From Betaproteobacteria bacterium (lineage in GTDB: Bacteria; Pseudomonadota; Gammaproteobacteria; Burkholderiales; SG8-41): a DNA stretch of 37,874 nucleotides. The translations under genes and the position numbers were made by a program. Under the pieces are notes generated by a model, which was given only the letters and a program-made list of their open reading frames with translations, did not search any database and was not told the origin of the DNA. This document shows positions 1 through 8,597 of the stretch, piece after piece (the stretch's first letter is position 1; each line of letters opens with the position of its first letter). The stretch covers positions 1 through 37,874 of the forward strand of contig CANJQI010000036.1 of assembly GCA_947476215.1 (NCBI GenBank), given 5' to 3'.

Positions 1-1
1 G

Positions 2-49
2 ACCCGGATGGGAAAAGTCATCAAGGATGCGGGCATACAGGCACATTGA
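2..49 (+). CDS. C-terminal end of a Bug/TctC family substrate-binding protein (truncated by window edge)
   Basis: Frame starting at base 2 reads TRMGKVIKDAGIQAH*, matching the C-termini of the other Bug proteins here (e.g. ARMGKVIRDAGIREE, ARMGKVIRSAGIRAQ). Confidence 0.75.
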   Translation, partial: TRMGKVIKDAGIQAH

Positions 50-78
50 TTCGTAATGATGTAAACGAAGGGAAAAGC

Positions 79-1479
79 ATGAAGGCGCAGGGCAATCAAA
101 CCACGAACAGGGCAGTAGACCGCATCCAGAAGCAACTGACCGAATACGCGTGCAAACTGACGTATGAGGCGTTGTCGCCCGCGGCGATACACGCCGCCAA
201 GATACGCGTCATCGACACGCTGGGCGCGTTGATCGGCGGATTCTTCGCCGAGCCCAGCCAGATCGTACGCGAACTCGCCGCCAGCATGCCGATGCCGGAC
301 GGCGCGACCGTCATCGGCACCCGCCTCAAAACCACGCCCGACATGGCTGCATATGCCAACGCCACCACCGCGCGTTATGTCGAAATGACGGATTTCTACC
401 ATTGGCCGGGCAGCGCGGAAGGACATCCGAGCGACACCGTGACACCGCTGCTCGCAGCGGCGGAGCACGCACGCGCCAGCGGGTGCGAACTGATTACCGG
501 CGTGGTACTGGGCTATGAGGTCTACCAGCGCACCTCCGACAACTTTCGCAATCCGGGATTCGATCACACGAACTTCGCATGTCTCGGCGTGGCGACCGCC
601 GCCGGCAAACTGCTGGGGCTGACACCGCACCAGATGTCGCACTGCATCTCGATGGCGGCTGTGGCCAACAACACGCTGCGACAAGCGAGGACCGGACATC
701 TGTCGATGTTTAAAGCAGCGGCCTCCGGTCAGGCAGGCCGTGCCGGGGTGTTCGCGGCGCTGCTGGCGCGCGCCGGCATGGAAGGTCCGCACCTGCCGTT
801 CGAAGGCAAGGCCGGATGGTGCGATCACGTCGCAAAATCACGTTATGCGCTCGACAAGCTGGGCGGCGGCAGCGAGCCATATAAGATACTGCATTCGGAA
901 ATCAAGCAGCGGCCCTCGGTCGGCAACACCATCTCTTCAATTCTTGCCGCGGAAAAAATTGCGCCCGTCAACATCAAGAATATCAAACATATCACCATAG
1001 AACTCTACAAGCGCGCCGTGGACCGCGTCGGCAGCGGCGACCATCCGTGGAATCCAGAATCACGCGAGACCGCCGATCACAGCGCGCCCTACGTCGTCGC
1101 CGCGACATTGATGGACGGCACGGTCACGCCGCGTTCGTTCAATGATGCGCATCTGTGGAATCCCGACCTGCGCGCGCTGCTAAAAAAAATCGAAGTGGTC
1201 GAAAACCCGGAATTTACCGCCGCCTACGCGAAAGTGCCGCCCGAGCATCGCACGCGCGTTACGGCGGTAAGCAACGACGGCCAGCAGCTGGTTGGCGAAT
1301 CCGGCGGCGAGAGGGAACTGTCGGCGCGGGAAAAGGATGCGCGGATCGAAGACAAATTTCGCGGACTTACAGAGGACGTGCTGGGCGCGAGGCGCGTGGG
1401 AGGCATTTTGGACAAGCTATGGCACTTGGAAGATCTTGCGAATACGGAAGATATCCCCCGGGCATTTGTTCTGGGATAA
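79..1479 (+). CDS. MmgE/PrpD family protein
   Basis: Long ORF; LTYEALSPAAIHAAKIRVIDTLGALIGG and GHPSDTVTPLLAAAEHA are typical of MmgE/PrpD proteins. ATG at 79 preferred over the TTG at 46. Confidence 0.9.
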   Translation: MKAQGNQTTNRAVDRIQKQLTEYACKLTYEALSPAAIHAAKIRVIDTLGALIGGFFAEPSQIVRELAASMPMPDGATVIGTRLKTTPDMAAYANATTARYVEMTDFYHWPGSAEGHPSDTVTPLLAAAEHARASGCELITGVVLGYEVYQRTSDNFRNPGFDHTNFACLGVATAAGKLLGLTPHQMSHCISMAAVANNTLRQARTGHLSMFKAAASGQAGRAGVFAALLARAGMEGPHLPFEGKAGWCDHVAKSRYALDKLGGGSEPYKILHSEIKQRPSVGNTISSILAAEKIAPVNIKNIKHITIELYKRAVDRVGSGDHPWNPESRETADHSAPYVVAATLMDGTVTPRSFNDAHLWNPDLRALLKKIEVVENPEFTAAYAKVPPEHRTRVTAVSNDGQQLVGESGGERELSAREKDARIEDKFRGLTEDVLGARRVGGILDKLWHLEDLANTEDIPRAFVLG

Positions 1480-1568
1480 CTTTTATAGGTGTCGTCGCGT
1501 CACAAATGAGCAATATAATTATAGAAATAAAATGTGTCTATTCAGTCCAATCGACTCAGACATCTCCG

Positions 1569-1696
1569 GTAGCCCGGAAGGAGTCCGCAGGACGTATTCC
1601 GGGAAAAAGCACTGCGTACCGAAAGCACGTGAGTTCGTGCCTCTGTATTTCCCCGGAATACGGCCATGATAAGACCATGACCTTCTTCCGGGCTAC
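1569..1696. repeat. Nested inverted-repeat (palindromic) intergenic element
   Basis: Outer arms gtagcccggaag (1569-1580) / cttccgggctac (1685-1696); middle arms cgtattccggg (1593-1603) / cccggaatacg (1652-1662); inner arms gcacg (1625-1629) / cgtgc (1636-1640). Confidence 0.8.
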
Positions 1697-1775
1697 GTTC
1701 GCCCGGGAGCAGAAGTTAATCGGCACGCCTACTCTTAAGGCGTAAACTCACCGCCTCAAGTTACCGGAGCATCGC

Positions 1776-2057
1776 ATGGTTACCCGCCCCAAATTGAATA
1801 GTTCATCCAAATGGTTAATGGCTGCAGTCGCGACGTTCATGCTGTCGGCCTGCGCCACCCCGTCACCCGAAGACCGGACGAAATGGCTGGACGCACGCTA
1901 CGGTGCAGCGTGCTCGGTCGGCGCCGCGGACAAAGCCAGCCCGCAATATCAGGAATGTGTGTCGAGCGCGTACAAGATCGAAAGACAGCGTGCGATTGCG
2001 CAATACAACACTGACACCGGCAAGACCGGCATTGGCGTTCTGCTGATATTTCACTGA
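1776..2057 (+). CDS. Small putative lipoprotein, unknown function
   Basis: 93-aa ORF with N-terminal hydrophobic segment and lipobox-like LSAC. Confidence 0.6.
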   Translation: MVTRPKLNSSSKWLMAAVATFMLSACATPSPEDRTKWLDARYGAACSVGAADKASPQYQECVSSAYKIERQRAIAQYNTDTGKTGIGVLLIFH

Positions 2058-2085
2058 CGGCGCGCGTTTCGCGCACCGGCGTCTC

Positions 2086-2399
2086 TCATTTCACGATCGA
2101 GTAATTGACCGGCACCCACGCATAACCCGCGCCCTGCGCGCAGACGGCCGATGCCAGGAAATGAAACGTGTGAGATGCCGACCAGATAACCCTGTTTGGC
2201 GGCGTCCGCGTAGGCTTTTCTGCGCTGCACGGCAGCGGCCTTGGAATCAGTATCGAACTGTATTGTTACGGCGGGGTTTTCAAACTGCACCGCGGCGACG
2301 TGCATCATGTCACCCCAGAACACCATCTTCTGCGAGGGCCATCTTGTCGCCTGCCATCAGTCCGCCGACGTGGTCAGCATGCATATGGGTAATGCAAAC
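2086..2399 (-). pseudogene. Degraded MBL-fold metallo-hydrolase remnant
   Basis: Minus-strand pieces in shifted frames: VCITHMHADHVGGLMAGDKMA (HxHxDH motif), then MVFWGDMMHVAAVQFENPAVTIQFDTDSKAAAVQRRKAYADAAKQGYLVGISHVSFPGIGRLRA, then GYAWVPVNYSIVK* ending at 2086. N-terminus and central part missing. Confidence 0.75.
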
Positions 2400-3365
2400 T
2401 TACTCTGCCTTCATGCCCGTATCCTTGATGAGCTTGCCGACACGGGCTACGTCTTCTCTCATCGCAACGGTCAACGCCTGCGGTGAACTGCTGACGGCTT
2501 CGACGCCGATGCTCATCAGCTTCTCTTTCACGTCGGGCTGACCGAGTGCATAACCGAGTGCCTGATTGACGCGCCGGATGATGGCTGCGGGCGTTCTGAG
2601 CGGCGCCATCAGTAATCCGATCGACACCGACTCGTAACCGGGCAGTCCCGCCGCCGCCACGGTGGGCACGCCCGGCACGAGGTCCGAGGGCTGCGCACTG
2701 GTGACGGCCAGCGCTTTCAGCCTGCCCGACTTCAGCAAAGACATCACCGATCCGGTGCTGGCGAACACCAATGGCACCTGTCCCGCAATCACATCGTTAA
2801 GCGCCGGGCCGCCGCCCTTGTACGCGACGCGCACAATGTTCACGCCGGCCATGGACTTGAATAACTCCGCCGCGAGATGATTGGATGCGCCCACCGGGCC
2901 TGAAGCATAGTTCAGACCGCCGGGTTTGGCTTTGGCCAATGCGATCAACTCCTTGATGGTATTTGCGGCAACCGTGGGATGCACGATCACGACGTTGGGA
3001 TAGCGGGCCAGTATCGAGATCGGCGCAAAATCCCGCACCGGATCGTAGGGTGTGGGCGTCAGCAATGGCCCCAGCACAAAGGCATTGCCGACGGAAAGCA
3101 GCGTATAACCATCGGCTTGCGCCTTCCGCACAATTTCACCTTGCATGATCCCGCCCGGGCGGTTGTCTATGATGATTTGCTGGCCCAGGCTCACGGTCAT
3201 GCCCGGCACCACCATGCGCGTCGCGCTATCCGTACCGCTGCCGACAGAACTGCTGACCAGTCGTATCGGTTTTGTGGGATAGCCCGCGCCCGGCGGCGCC
3301 TGAGCAAATGCAACGCCGACAAAAACCAGCGTTAGCGCTGCCGCAGCAGCGTGCGGTATCGACAT
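2400..3365 (-). CDS. Bug/TctC family tripartite tricarboxylate transporter substrate-binding protein
   Basis: 321 aa; signal peptide then YPTKPIRLVSSSVGSGTDSATRMV, QQIIIDNRPGG, YTLLSVG, PGVPTVAAAGLPGYE: Bug family hallmarks. Confidence 0.93.
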   Translation of the reverse strand: MSIPHAAAAALTLVFVGVAFAQAPPGAGYPTKPIRLVSSSVGSGTDSATRMVVPGMTVSLGQQIIIDNRPGGIMQGEIVRKAQADGYTLLSVGNAFVLGPLLTPTPYDPVRDFAPISILARYPNVVIVHPTVAANTIKELIALAKAKPGGLNYASGPVGASNHLAAELFKSMAGVNIVRVAYKGGGPALNDVIAGQVPLVFASTGSVMSLLKSGRLKALAVTSAQPSDLVPGVPTVAAAGLPGYESVSIGLLMAPLRTPAAIIRRVNQALGYALGQPDVKEKLMSIGVEAVSSSPQALTVAMREDVARVGKLIKDTGMKAE

Positions 3366-3422
3366 AGCAACTCCTGACTTGCTGCGTGCGGTGTTCCGCG
3401 CCTGCGTGCGATTCGGGCCGAC

Positions 3423-4037
3423 TTACCCGGCCGGGTACTGCGTCTTCTGGAACGAGCTGCGTTGCGACAGCTTGTCGTAATAGCGCTTGAGCGTGGGATG
3501 CAATGCACGCCAATCGATGTCGCGCCACGCACGATCAAGATATGCCAGTGCGTAACCCGCGCCGATATCGGCCAGACTGAAGGCGCTGCCATGGCAAAAC
3601 TCGCGGTCGCCAAGATCCCCCGCGATCGTGGCCAGACCGCGCAGAATTTTCTGGCTTTGCTTGTCATACCATGCGGGGCTTTCGCGGCTACCGGCAGGCT
3701 TGCGAAAGTCGTGCGACACCGCCACTGTCGCGTCGGCGATGCCGTCGCTCAGCGCTTCCCAGCGTTTGACTTCTATGCGTTCGGCAAATACGGCGGGCAA
3801 CAGCGTCGGCTTGCCGGTGTAGCCGTCGAGGTATTCGGTGATGACGGGCGAATCATAAATGGCACGGCCGTTGTCCAGCACCAGCACGGGCACTTTGCCA
3901 AGCGGATTGTGCTCAGGCACTTTTGATCCCGGCTCAGAAGGTCGATCGATGACAAACTCGCAGGGCACATTCTTTTCCTCGATGACGAGGCGCACCTTGC
4001 GAACATAAGGACTGGTGGGGCTGCCGAGCAGTTTCAT
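3423..4037 (-). CDS. Glutathione S-transferase family protein
   Basis: MKLLGSPTSPYVRKVRLVIEEKNVPCEFV...NPLGKVPVLVLDNGRAIYDSPVITEYLD: GST N-terminal thioredoxin-like domain. Internal ATG at 4037 chosen; rtn-strand purine-rich RBS upstream. Confidence 0.9.
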   Translation of the reverse strand: MKLLGSPTSPYVRKVRLVIEEKNVPCEFVIDRPSEPGSKVPEHNPLGKVPVLVLDNGRAIYDSPVITEYLDGYTGKPTLLPAVFAERIEVKRWEALSDGIADATVAVSHDFRKPAGSRESPAWYDKQSQKILRGLATIAGDLGDREFCHGSAFSLADIGAGYALAYLDRAWRDIDWRALHPTLKRYYDKLSQRSSFQKTQYPAG

Positions 4038-4083
4038 TTGATTTCTCCTTGAATTTCCGAATGTTGATTTTAAATCAGGATGG

Positions 4084-5088
4084 TTACTCTTCGCGTATGC
4101 CCGCGTCACGGATCACCTTACCCATGCGCGCCATTTCCGATTTCATGGTGGCGGTCAATTCCCGCGGGGAACTGCCTACGATTTCAACGCCGCTGCCGGC
4201 CAATTTCTCCCTGATTTCGGCACCGCCCAGCACGCGCAACATCTCCCGGTTCATCAGTTCGATGACCGCGGACGGTGTTCCGGCCGGCGCCATCATGGCA
4301 TAGATGCCCCCCGATTCATAACCGGGCAGACCGGTGGCCGACACCGTGGGTAAATCGGGAACCACGATCGACGGCTGCGCCGTCGTCACGGCCAAGGCCT
4401 TCATGCGGCCCGCCTTGATATGCGGCATCACCGACGACGCAGTGGGAAACATCAACTGCACGCGACCGCCAATCAAATCGGCGATCGCCGGCACCGCACC
4501 TTTGTAATTGATGCGCACAATATTGACGTTGGCCATCGAGTTGAAAAGTTCAGCCGCGAGATGCGTTGCGCCGCCCGTGCCACCCGCCACGCCGTAGTTA
4601 AGTTCCCCGGGCCGCGCCTTGGCCCACGCAATCAGTTCCTTCACCGACTGTACAGACAACGCTGGGTGCACGACGATAATGTTGGGGACTCTGGCGGTCA
4701 TGGTAATGGGCGCAAAGTCCCGCAACGGATCCCACGGCGCTTTGTCACGCAGAAACGGCAACAGCCATATCGCGACGCCATGCGACAGCAGGGTGTAGCC
4801 GTCGGACTGCGCCCGCGCCACGGTTTGCATCGCGATCGCGCCACCGGCACCACCACGGTTGTCAATAATGATCTGCTGGCCCAAATTCGCCGAGAGCGCA
4901 GGCACGACTATGCGCAGCATCACGTCGTTTCCGCTGCCCGCATCCGGAGCAACCATGCGTATGGGTTTGGACGGATACCTTGGTGACTCAGCCGGTGGCG
5001 CAATTTGCGCCACCGGCTGACCGAACGCAAGCGTCGTGACACATGCCAGCATGGCCGCAAATGCCGGTGCCGCAGTATGTCGCATCAT
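4084..5088 (-). CDS. Bug/TctC family substrate-binding protein
   Basis: MMRHTAAPAFAAML... signal peptide; YPSKPIRMVAPDAGSGNDVMLRIV, QQIIIDNRGGAGG, VPDLPTVSATGLPGYES. ATG at 5088 preferred over 5238. Confidence 0.92.
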   Translation of the reverse strand: MMRHTAAPAFAAMLACVTTLAFGQPVAQIAPPAESPRYPSKPIRMVAPDAGSGNDVMLRIVVPALSANLGQQIIIDNRGGAGGAIAMQTVARAQSDGYTLLSHGVAIWLLPFLRDKAPWDPLRDFAPITMTARVPNIIVVHPALSVQSVKELIAWAKARPGELNYGVAGGTGGATHLAAELFNSMANVNIVRINYKGAVPAIADLIGGRVQLMFPTASSVMPHIKAGRMKALAVTTAQPSIVVPDLPTVSATGLPGYESGGIYAMMAPAGTPSAVIELMNREMLRVLGGAEIREKLAGSGVEIVGSSPRELTATMKSEMARMGKVIRDAGIREE

Positions 5089-5384
5089 ATTGAAAACTCC
5101 TCGTTTAGAGGTGCAGTTCCGGCGGCATTTGATATCAGCGGACGGGCCATCAATTCTCCTGTTGCTTTCTTTCGCGACGAGACATCCACACGACTCAGCA
5201 GCGGGGCGCTTCGAATCCGCGACGTACGCGACAGGCATCCTCGTTTCGTCGACTAATCAGTGGTCGTATAGTAAACTAATTCATGCAGGAGGCAGTTGAA
5301 TTCCTACCGTACGTAAATCAAACGACAGTCAATCTGGCATTTCCGGTTCCGCCTGGATGGTCGAAAACTTAAGGAAGACGTCAT

Positions 5385-6350
5385 ATGCCGATACCATATC
5401 CCGCAATTGCAGCATACGCACTGGCTGGCGTCATCACAGCCAGTGTCGGGCCCGTTACCGGGCAAAACTATCCCATCAAACCGATCCGCATCTCCACCAG
5501 CGCCATAGGCGCCAGCAGCGATTTCACCTCGCGCCTGATTGCACAGGACATCACCGAAACGTTGGGTCAGCCGGTGATCGTCGAAAACAGAGGTACCGTG
5601 CCGGCGATTGAATACATATCCAAGGCGCCGCCGGATGGTTATTCCCTGCTCATCGGCGGCAGCGCGTTGTGGATCACACCGTTTCTGCGCAGCGATACTT
5701 CGTGGGATCCCATACGCGACTTCGCGCCGGTTAACCTGGTCGAGCGTTCACCCAACATACTGGTTGTGCACCCGTCTTTGCCGGTGAAGTCGGTCCGGGA
5801 TTTGATGGCGCTTGCCAAATCCAGATCGGGAGAGCTTAACTATGCATCGGCGCCGGCGGGAGGGTCTTCGCATCTGGCAGGCGAATTATTCAAGGCGATG
5901 GCGGGCGTCAACATCGTGCGCGTGGCGTATAAGGGTGCCGCGCCCGGCATGATAGGCCTGATGGGCGGCGAGGTACATCTGACGTTTGCCGGTGCGGGTT
6001 CGGCCGTGCCCCATCTCAAGTCCGGGAAGATCAGGGCACTGGCGGTCACCGGCTCACGCCCGTCAGCGCTGCTGCCCGGCATGCCGACGGTGGCGACATC
6101 GGGCCTGCCCGGATATGAAGTTGAATCGATAGATGTCGTCATGGTCCCTGCAAAGACGCCGGCGGCCATCATCAAGCGCCTGCATCAGGAGATCGTCCAG
6201 GTGCTGAACAAGCCTGACGTCAAGAACAAGCTCCTGCTCGCCGGCGTCGAAGTCGTCACCGGCACGCCAGATGAAGTGGCGAGCATGATGAAAAGCGAAA
6301 TGGCGAAATGGGGCAAGCTCATCAAGGACGTTGGCATACGCGCCGACTAG
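5385..6350 (+). CDS. Bug/TctC family substrate-binding protein
   Basis: YPIKPIRISTSAIGASSDFTSRLIAQDITETLGQPVIVENRG...PGMPTVATSGLPGYE. Confidence 0.93.
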   Translation: MPIPYPAIAAYALAGVITASVGPVTGQNYPIKPIRISTSAIGASSDFTSRLIAQDITETLGQPVIVENRGTVPAIEYISKAPPDGYSLLIGGSALWITPFLRSDTSWDPIRDFAPVNLVERSPNILVVHPSLPVKSVRDLMALAKSRSGELNYASAPAGGSSHLAGELFKAMAGVNIVRVAYKGAAPGMIGLMGGEVHLTFAGAGSAVPHLKSGKIRALAVTGSRPSALLPGMPTVATSGLPGYEVESIDVVMVPAKTPAAIIKRLHQEIVQVLNKPDVKNKLLLAGVEVVTGTPDEVASMMKSEMAKWGKLIKDVGIRAD

Positions 6351-6365
6351 ACACGGAACAGCAAC

Positions 6366-7571
6366 ATGGAAAAAGCATTAGCCGGTTATCGCGTATTGGA
6401 CCTGACCCACGTCCAGTCTGGCCCCACCTGCACGCAGTTGATGGGTTTTCTTGGCGCGGACGTCATCAAGGTTGAACCACCGAGCGGTGATGTGACACGC
6501 GGCCAGTTGCGCGACATACCGGAAGCGGACAGCCTGTACTTCACGATGCTGAACTGCAACAAGCGCAGCGTGGTGATAGACCTGAAGCAGGAACGCGGCA
6601 AGGAAGTGTTTTCAGACTTGTTGCGCAAGGCAGATATTCTTATCGAGAATTTCGGTAAAGGCACGCTGGACCGCCTGGGCTTCACTTGGGAAACCGTACA
6701 CAAAATCAATCCGCGGGTTATCCTCGCTTCGATCAAGGGATATGGAAGCACAGGGCCTTACTCTGATTTTCCCGCCTATGAGATGGCAGTGCAGGCAATG
6801 GGCGGCAATATGGGCGTTACCGGCTTCGCCGATGGCCCTCCCATCGTCAGCCATGCAGCGATTGCCGATGCCGGTTCAGGCGTGAACATGCTGGCCGGCA
6901 TACTCGCGGCGCTCTTGCAGCGCGAGAGAACCGGCAAAGGTCAGCGCGTCGAAGTCGCGATGATGGATGTCGCCGTGGGCTGGATACGCACCAAGCTGCG
7001 CGATCAGCAGCGGCCCGGCTTCGAGGAGCCGAAACGCACCGGCAACGACTCGGGCGGCGGACAACCGGGCTATCTGGTGAAATGCAAGCCCGGCGGACTC
7101 AACGACTATATTTTCATCTATACGTCCAACCGGCGCGACGTATGGGAAGCGCTGTGCCGGCACATGGCACGCGAGGACTGGATTGCGGATCCGAAATTTG
7201 CCACCCCCAAACAGCGCTACGAACGGCGCGAGGAAATTTTCGTCGTCATCGAGGAATGGGCCAAGGCCTACACCAAATGGGAATTGATGGAGATACTGTC
7301 CGGTATAGGCGCGCCGGCAGGCCCGGTACTCAGTACCAAGGAAATCCTCGAAGACAAACACCTGCGCCAACGGCAGACCATCGTCGACGTCAAGCAGCCC
7401 ATACGCGGGTCATTCAAAAACGTCGGTTGTCCGATCAAGCTTTCCGACTCGCCGGTCGAAGTGACCAGCGCGCCTGCATTGGGTCAGCATACCAATGAAG
7501 TGTTGCAGGAATTGCTCGGTTATCCGGACGCGAAGCTGACTGAACTGCGCGGCGCAAAAATCATCGGATGA
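6366..7571 (+). CDS. CaiB/BaiF family CoA-transferase
   Basis: GYRVLDLTHVQSGPTCTQLMGFLGADVIKVEPPSGD...NCNKRSVVIDLKQERGKEVFSDLLRKADILIENFGKGTLDRLG: class III CoA-transferase signature. Confidence 0.95.
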   Translation: MEKALAGYRVLDLTHVQSGPTCTQLMGFLGADVIKVEPPSGDVTRGQLRDIPEADSLYFTMLNCNKRSVVIDLKQERGKEVFSDLLRKADILIENFGKGTLDRLGFTWETVHKINPRVILASIKGYGSTGPYSDFPAYEMAVQAMGGNMGVTGFADGPPIVSHAAIADAGSGVNMLAGILAALLQRERTGKGQRVEVAMMDVAVGWIRTKLRDQQRPGFEEPKRTGNDSGGGQPGYLVKCKPGGLNDYIFIYTSNRRDVWEALCRHMAREDWIADPKFATPKQRYERREEIFVVIEEWAKAYTKWELMEILSGIGAPAGPVLSTKEILEDKHLRQRQTIVDVKQPIRGSFKNVGCPIKLSDSPVEVTSAPALGQHTNEVLQELLGYPDAKLTELRGAKIIG

Positions 7572-7575
7572 AGCG

Positions 7576-8565
7576 GTGACTCGCCAAACTGAGCAACCAG
7601 CGAGCATGCCGAGGCTGCGTTTATCCGCATGCGTGCTCACCATCGCGACCCTCGCGTCAGGCGTGTTTCCGGTGGCGGCGCAAAATTTTCCATCGCGGCC
7701 GATACGCATCGTCACTGCCCAGGTCGGCGGCAGCAACGATTTCGCGGCGCGCCTGATAGGGCCGGAACTCTCGCGCAATGTCGGGCAGCCCGTGGTGGTG
7801 GAAAACCGTGGCGGCATACTGGCTGGAGATATCGTGTCCAAGGCGCCGGCGGACGGTCACACGCTGCTACTCTATGGCAGCACGATATGGCTGTTGCCTT
7901 TATTTCAGTCTCATGTGCCATACGAGATGAAAGATTTTCTGACCATAACCACCACCAACAACGCCCCCAACCTGTTGGTGGTATATCCCGGATTGGCGGC
8001 GAAATCGGTCAAGGAACTGATCGCGGTCGCCAAGGCACGGCCGGGTGAACTGAACTTCGGCATGTCCGCGCCCAGCTCGTCGCAGAATCTTGCCGGCGTG
8101 CTGTTTAACGTGCTGGCGGGCGTCAGGATGCAGGCGGTTCCTTACAAGGGCGTAGGCCCGGCACTTATCGATGTCATGGCCGGCCAGATACACCTGATGT
8201 TTCCGACCGGGGGCGCGGTCAAAGGATTTCTCGAATCGGGAAAATTGCGCGCGTTGGCGGTCGCCAGTGCAAAGCCGTCGCGGTTGCATCCCGACCTGCC
8301 CACCGTCGCCTCGTCGCTGCCCGGCTATGAGTCGACATCGGTCTGGGGCATGCTCGCGCCGTCGGGAACGCCTTCCGCGATCGTCAACCGGTTGAACCGC
8401 GAGTTCCTGAAAGTGCTGCAGAAACCGGAAATGATAGAACGATTCTTTGCGGCGGGCCTGGACACCGAAGGCAGCACGCCGCAGGCATTCGCGGCGGTCA
8501 TTAAAGCCGATAGCGCACGATGGGCCAGGCTGATCAAGGACGGCGTCATCGCCACTGAAAAATAG
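7576..8565 (+). CDS. Bug/TctC family substrate-binding protein
   Basis: FPSRPIRIVTAQVGGSNDFAARLIGPELSRNVGQPVVVENRGG...HPDLPTVASSLPGYES. GTG start at 7576 (4 bp after the previous stop) or ATG at 7606. Confidence 0.92.
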   Translation: MTRQTEQPASMPRLRLSACVLTIATLASGVFPVAAQNFPSRPIRIVTAQVGGSNDFAARLIGPELSRNVGQPVVVENRGGILAGDIVSKAPADGHTLLLYGSTIWLLPLFQSHVPYEMKDFLTITTTNNAPNLLVVYPGLAAKSVKELIAVAKARPGELNFGMSAPSSSQNLAGVLFNVLAGVRMQAVPYKGVGPALIDVMAGQIHLMFPTGGAVKGFLESGKLRALAVASAKPSRLHPDLPTVASSLPGYESTSVWGMLAPSGTPSAIVNRLNREFLKVLQKPEMIERFFAAGLDTEGSTPQAFAAVIKADSARWARLIKDGVIATEK

Positions 8566-8597
8566 CGTTGCGCGAGCGCAGCGGGGAGGAACATAGC

